A stretch of 64,000 nucleotides of DNA from Rachycentron canadum (lineage: Eukaryota > Chordata > Actinopteri > Carangiformes > Rachycentridae): positions 21,838,947 through 21,902,946 of the forward strand of contig CM076653.1 of assembly GCA_038496675.1 (NCBI GenBank), given 5' to 3'. Both the position numbers and the translations under genes were made by a program. This document shows positions 61,299 through 64,000 of this stretch, in pieces (position 1 is the stretch's first letter; each line of letters opens with the position of its first letter). Under the pieces are notes generated by a model that saw only the letters and a program-made list of their open reading frames with translations, was not told the DNA's origin and did not search any database.

Positions 61299-61472
61299 AG
61301 GTGGACTGCGGCCACCCAGGCACACCTCCACACGGCGTGATGAGTGGGGAGAAGTTTACCTTTGGCTCCACGGTGCGCTACTCCTGCTCTGGGGACCGCC
61401 AGCTCATAGGAGACTCATCGCTCACCTGTCAACTGAATGGTCACTGGAGCGGTCCACTGCCCCACTGCTCAG
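61299..61472 (+). CDS. csmd3: CSMD exon: sushi domain S21
   Basis: A symmetric 174-nt exon after ctgtcatgcag, donor tcag/gtacac. It reads EVDCGHPGTPPHGVMSGEKF first. Cysteines are in VDCGH, YSCSGDR, LTCQLNG and PHCS, with tryptophan in GHWSGP. DCGHPG.PP..V.SGEK.TFG and TCQLNGHWSG are CSMD3-like. The next family domain, S22 (starting CGDPGT), is not in the remaining 2.5 kb. Confidence 0.95.
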
Positions 61473-63964
61473 GTACACAACACAGACGCGAATGTAATTG
61501 TGCATACATTTACATACAAGCCTGCCTGCACACTTCCACACCACAAAACACAAGTATCTTTTTTCCACTCTCCTTCATGATACTTAGATCAGTATTAAGG
61601 ACTGGGAGGTGTTTGATTATATCCTGTTCAGATACTCTCAAGATGCTCTTTGCTTTATACTTGCTTTGAGATTGCTGCCCACCACCCAGGAAAAAAATTC
61701 ACCAGCAATATTTTTTTGAGAAACAATATCCGAATACTCAATGTCACACTTACGCACTGTCAACTGTTTTCGTGATGACTGTATTTTAGCTAGTAAGTAG
61801 CTCCAATCAAAACTGTTTGCATATACAGGACACAGTTTCCAGAGAGAAAAGTTGCTGTTTAGTTGTTTACATTTCTCATTGCTGCAAGCAAAACAAAATT
61901 CCATTGTATTAGCATGCCAGAAAAATGGAAAAACAAACATTTCAAAACCTGGGCAAGCTGAAATGAAAACTATCTGCATGGCTAGATAACAGTGGTGAGA
62001 GAGAATATTCAGCAGAATACTCACAACACAACACACAACACTTGAACACATGAACACAGCACCACAGTGGTGCAGTACCTAGGAGTCCTGGCATTAATGA
62101 GATATTTGGTTAGTGCCTCTGTGAAGTTCAGAGAAAACACTCCACAGGATAGTTATCATCCAACTGAGCCAATTTTTTCACACAAATGAGAGCCCATGGA
62201 ACTCTTGCAGGATTTTTTTTTAATGGGTCCTGCATTCCAAAATATTTGACCATTATTGTCCTCAAATTCCCCCTTCGACTCAAAGCAGCTTCAGCATTTC
62301 ACTTTTAGAATAGGCTAGTTTGTCTGGCAATCAGGCTGAAGAATGACGGGCCGGCGCCAAATAACGCAAACAATAACACTTTAACCGTTCTTTTTCAACC
62401 CCGTGATAGGCGGCTATGACTTCACATCTCGGCTGGAGAGCGTGTAGAAGCAAATGTTGCTTCCTGTGTGAGGCAATCAATCCAAGTGAGAGATATCAGT
62501 CATGACACAGCCTAAATGCAAACTCTGGGAAACAAAGGTTTTAACAGAACTTTTTGTGTCTTGTGTTCAGAACGCTTAGCTATAGACTCTCCACTTAATG
62601 TTTTCTGAAAACCTGAAGAAGAAAGTGTCTTATAGTGTATGTCTGCAGAACTACAAACTTTTCCCCTAAATCCCCTCTGTGCACTTCCCTCCCATCACGC
62701 TTAAACATTCCTGACCATTTAAGTGGATTCTCTTTACTGAGTGTTCACTTGGTTTGTTCAAATCACTGACCCAGAAGTAATGTTTGTAAGCAGACTTGTA
62801 TGACAGTGTTTTTTTTTCTTCTTCTTTAAATGAGAGTGCAAACTCTCTACTCACCTTCAATATTTTGTATTTACTCAGACAGTTGGAAAATCGTGAGGCA
62901 GTAGGAAAGCTAGACTCCCAGGATAGTGAGGATAGAAAGTAATTATTTGCTCTCAGTTTTGTAAAATAGAAGGAGTGACACAGACATAATAACACATTAT
63001 ATTTGTCTTTGATGAGCCTGCATAATTGTCTGCTGTGTTTAGCCTAATAGTTGTTTTTAGGCCCAAAATTACAGTAACATTTTAGTGCTTTTGGTTTCGT
63101 AGAAATGACTAACAGTGTTGCGGGATGTTTTTTTTCTTATTTATCACCTAGTCTTTTGAGGCTATTTGGCACCTATTATTGAGATGGTTTGAACAGAACC
63201 CTGCTGTTGTAACAAATGGGCCTCTTTGAAAGTGATGATTTACAATTTCGTATTATATTTCATTTCATTACTCACTCCGGGCTGTGTGTCATCAATATCA
63301 ACTCTGCTACCTTTTGTTTGTCTGAAGGAATAGGGCTAATATACTCTGCTTTATTCTTGCTGAAAAAAACATTTAAAACATTTAAAACCAAACTAGATTT
63401 AGTCCAATTAATTAAACTTGTCCAAAAATCTAATCAGCATCAACTTATCACTTTAAAAGTGAGATAAGTAAAACCAAGCTCAATCTGTTCCCAAGTATTT
63501 AAATGTGCTGTTTAGAGAGTGAGCTCCCTTGGAGGAATTTATGCAGCGGAAAAAGAGTGCTGGGTCAGTGACCAGAGAATTTAATCACAATAAATGATGC
63601 CGTGACTTACCAAGATAAAGAAAAAGGATGTGCTGAGGTGAGCTATTGCAGATAATGAGCTCTGATTACATATTCAAAAGTGTAACTTTGATCAGTTTTT
63701 ACTGATACAACAGCACTGTAACAGATGTTACCAGACAAATGTATGCAGTTGTATTTTTTAAACACTAAAAGGGAAGGGAGACACTTTTGTCTTTCTGTAA
63801 CCAAATAAGCAACAGTTATTAGTTATTGTTGACATTTATGATAGGATCATAATACTAGTGATATTTATATGAATAAGTAAAGGTAATAAGACTGTAAATG
63901 TCAATCAGCCTGACATTGGGACACAGGATTATACTGCATCAATGCTTCTAATTAACTACTTCGC

Positions 63965-64000
<36 letters not shown>
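61473..64000. other. csmd3: Intron downstream of S21 (end outside window)
   Basis: No S22 exon was found here. The stretch is AT-rich apart from a small CpG-containing patch at about 62336-62460, and it ends in a CT repeat at the window edge. Confidence 0.75.
63969..64000. repeat. (CT)n microsatellite at window edge
   Basis: At least fifteen CT units that continue past the end of the window. Confidence 0.95.

Larger units (their letters stand above)
10713..61472 (+). other. csmd3: csmd3-like gene, internal part (25 exons)
   Basis: This is the middle of a CSMD-family gene. The 25 exons listed separately join in frame (3753 nt, 1250 whole codons) with GT donors and AG acceptors throughout. 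The domain order seen is CUB10 (second part), S10, CUB11, S11, CUB12, S12, CUB13, S13, CUB14, then eight tandem sushi domains S14-S21. This is the fixed order of the vertebrate family (14 CUB, 28 sushi, one transmembrane segment). Most domain borders fall on phase-1 introns. Family members are very large type I membrane proteins of brain and other tissues, linked to dendrite and synapse development and complement control; that role is known of the family, not shown here. Paralogue choice is from remembered human sequences, so csmd3 is likely but not proven, and csmd3a versus csmd3b cannot be decided. Both gene ends are outside the window. Confidence 0.85.

Noticed and set aside
61638..62057. 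139-residue minus-strand frame after S21
   Set aside because: No known domain and no gene signals; chance frame in intron.
1..64000. CRISPR arrays, operons, phage or bacterial defence systems
   Set aside because: The window is eukaryotic intron-exon sequence; the only regular repeats are microsatellites and transposons.

Overview
This is a piece of a vertebrate genome, most likely a ray-finned (teleost) fish. It is AT-rich and non-operonic, with long introns bounded by GT and AG, many CA/TG microsatellites, and decayed Tc1-type and piggyBac-type DNA transposons of kinds that are common in fish. The species cannot be named from the sequence.

The only gene I can support is the central part of one very large plus-strand gene of the CSMD family (CUB and sushi multiple domains), best matched to csmd3. 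I find 25 coding exons between 10713 and 61472. Joined at the splice sites given here they keep one open frame of 1250 whole codons plus split end codons. In the family layout of 14 CUB and 28 sushi domains they encode the second part of CUB10, then S10, CUB11, S11, CUB12, S12, CUB13, S13 and CUB14, then the tandem sushi run S14 to S21. The signal peptide, CUB1 to CUB9, the start of CUB10, S22 to S28, the transmembrane segment and the short cytoplasmic tail lie outside the window. The paralogue call rests on remembered human sequences: segments such as GSHSGETLPLSSGN, NGSHYEY and GQVIGEN fit CSMD3 better than CSMD1 or CSMD2.

Layout: 1-10712 is intron with a Tc1 cluster near 4-5.2 kb and two copies of an unidentified dispersed repeat. 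10713-19703 holds CUB10 (end) through CUB11. 19704-27654 is a long intron with a clean 510-bp piggyBac-like MITE and a Tc1 fossil. 27655-32522 holds S11 to S12, with an assembly gap in the CUB12 intron. 33571-40880 holds CUB13 and S13, with a third Tc1 fossil. 46362-61472 holds CUB14 and S14 to S21. 61473-64000 is intron.

The product is expected to be a large type I membrane protein of the nervous system; nothing here tests that. I found no RNA gene, no second gene and no new biological system. The most useful second looks are a Tn5/Nextera adapter remnant at the edge of the gap, UG-repeat tracts just upstream of three splice acceptors, a 6-nt tandem acceptor at the S11 exon, and the transposon fossils.
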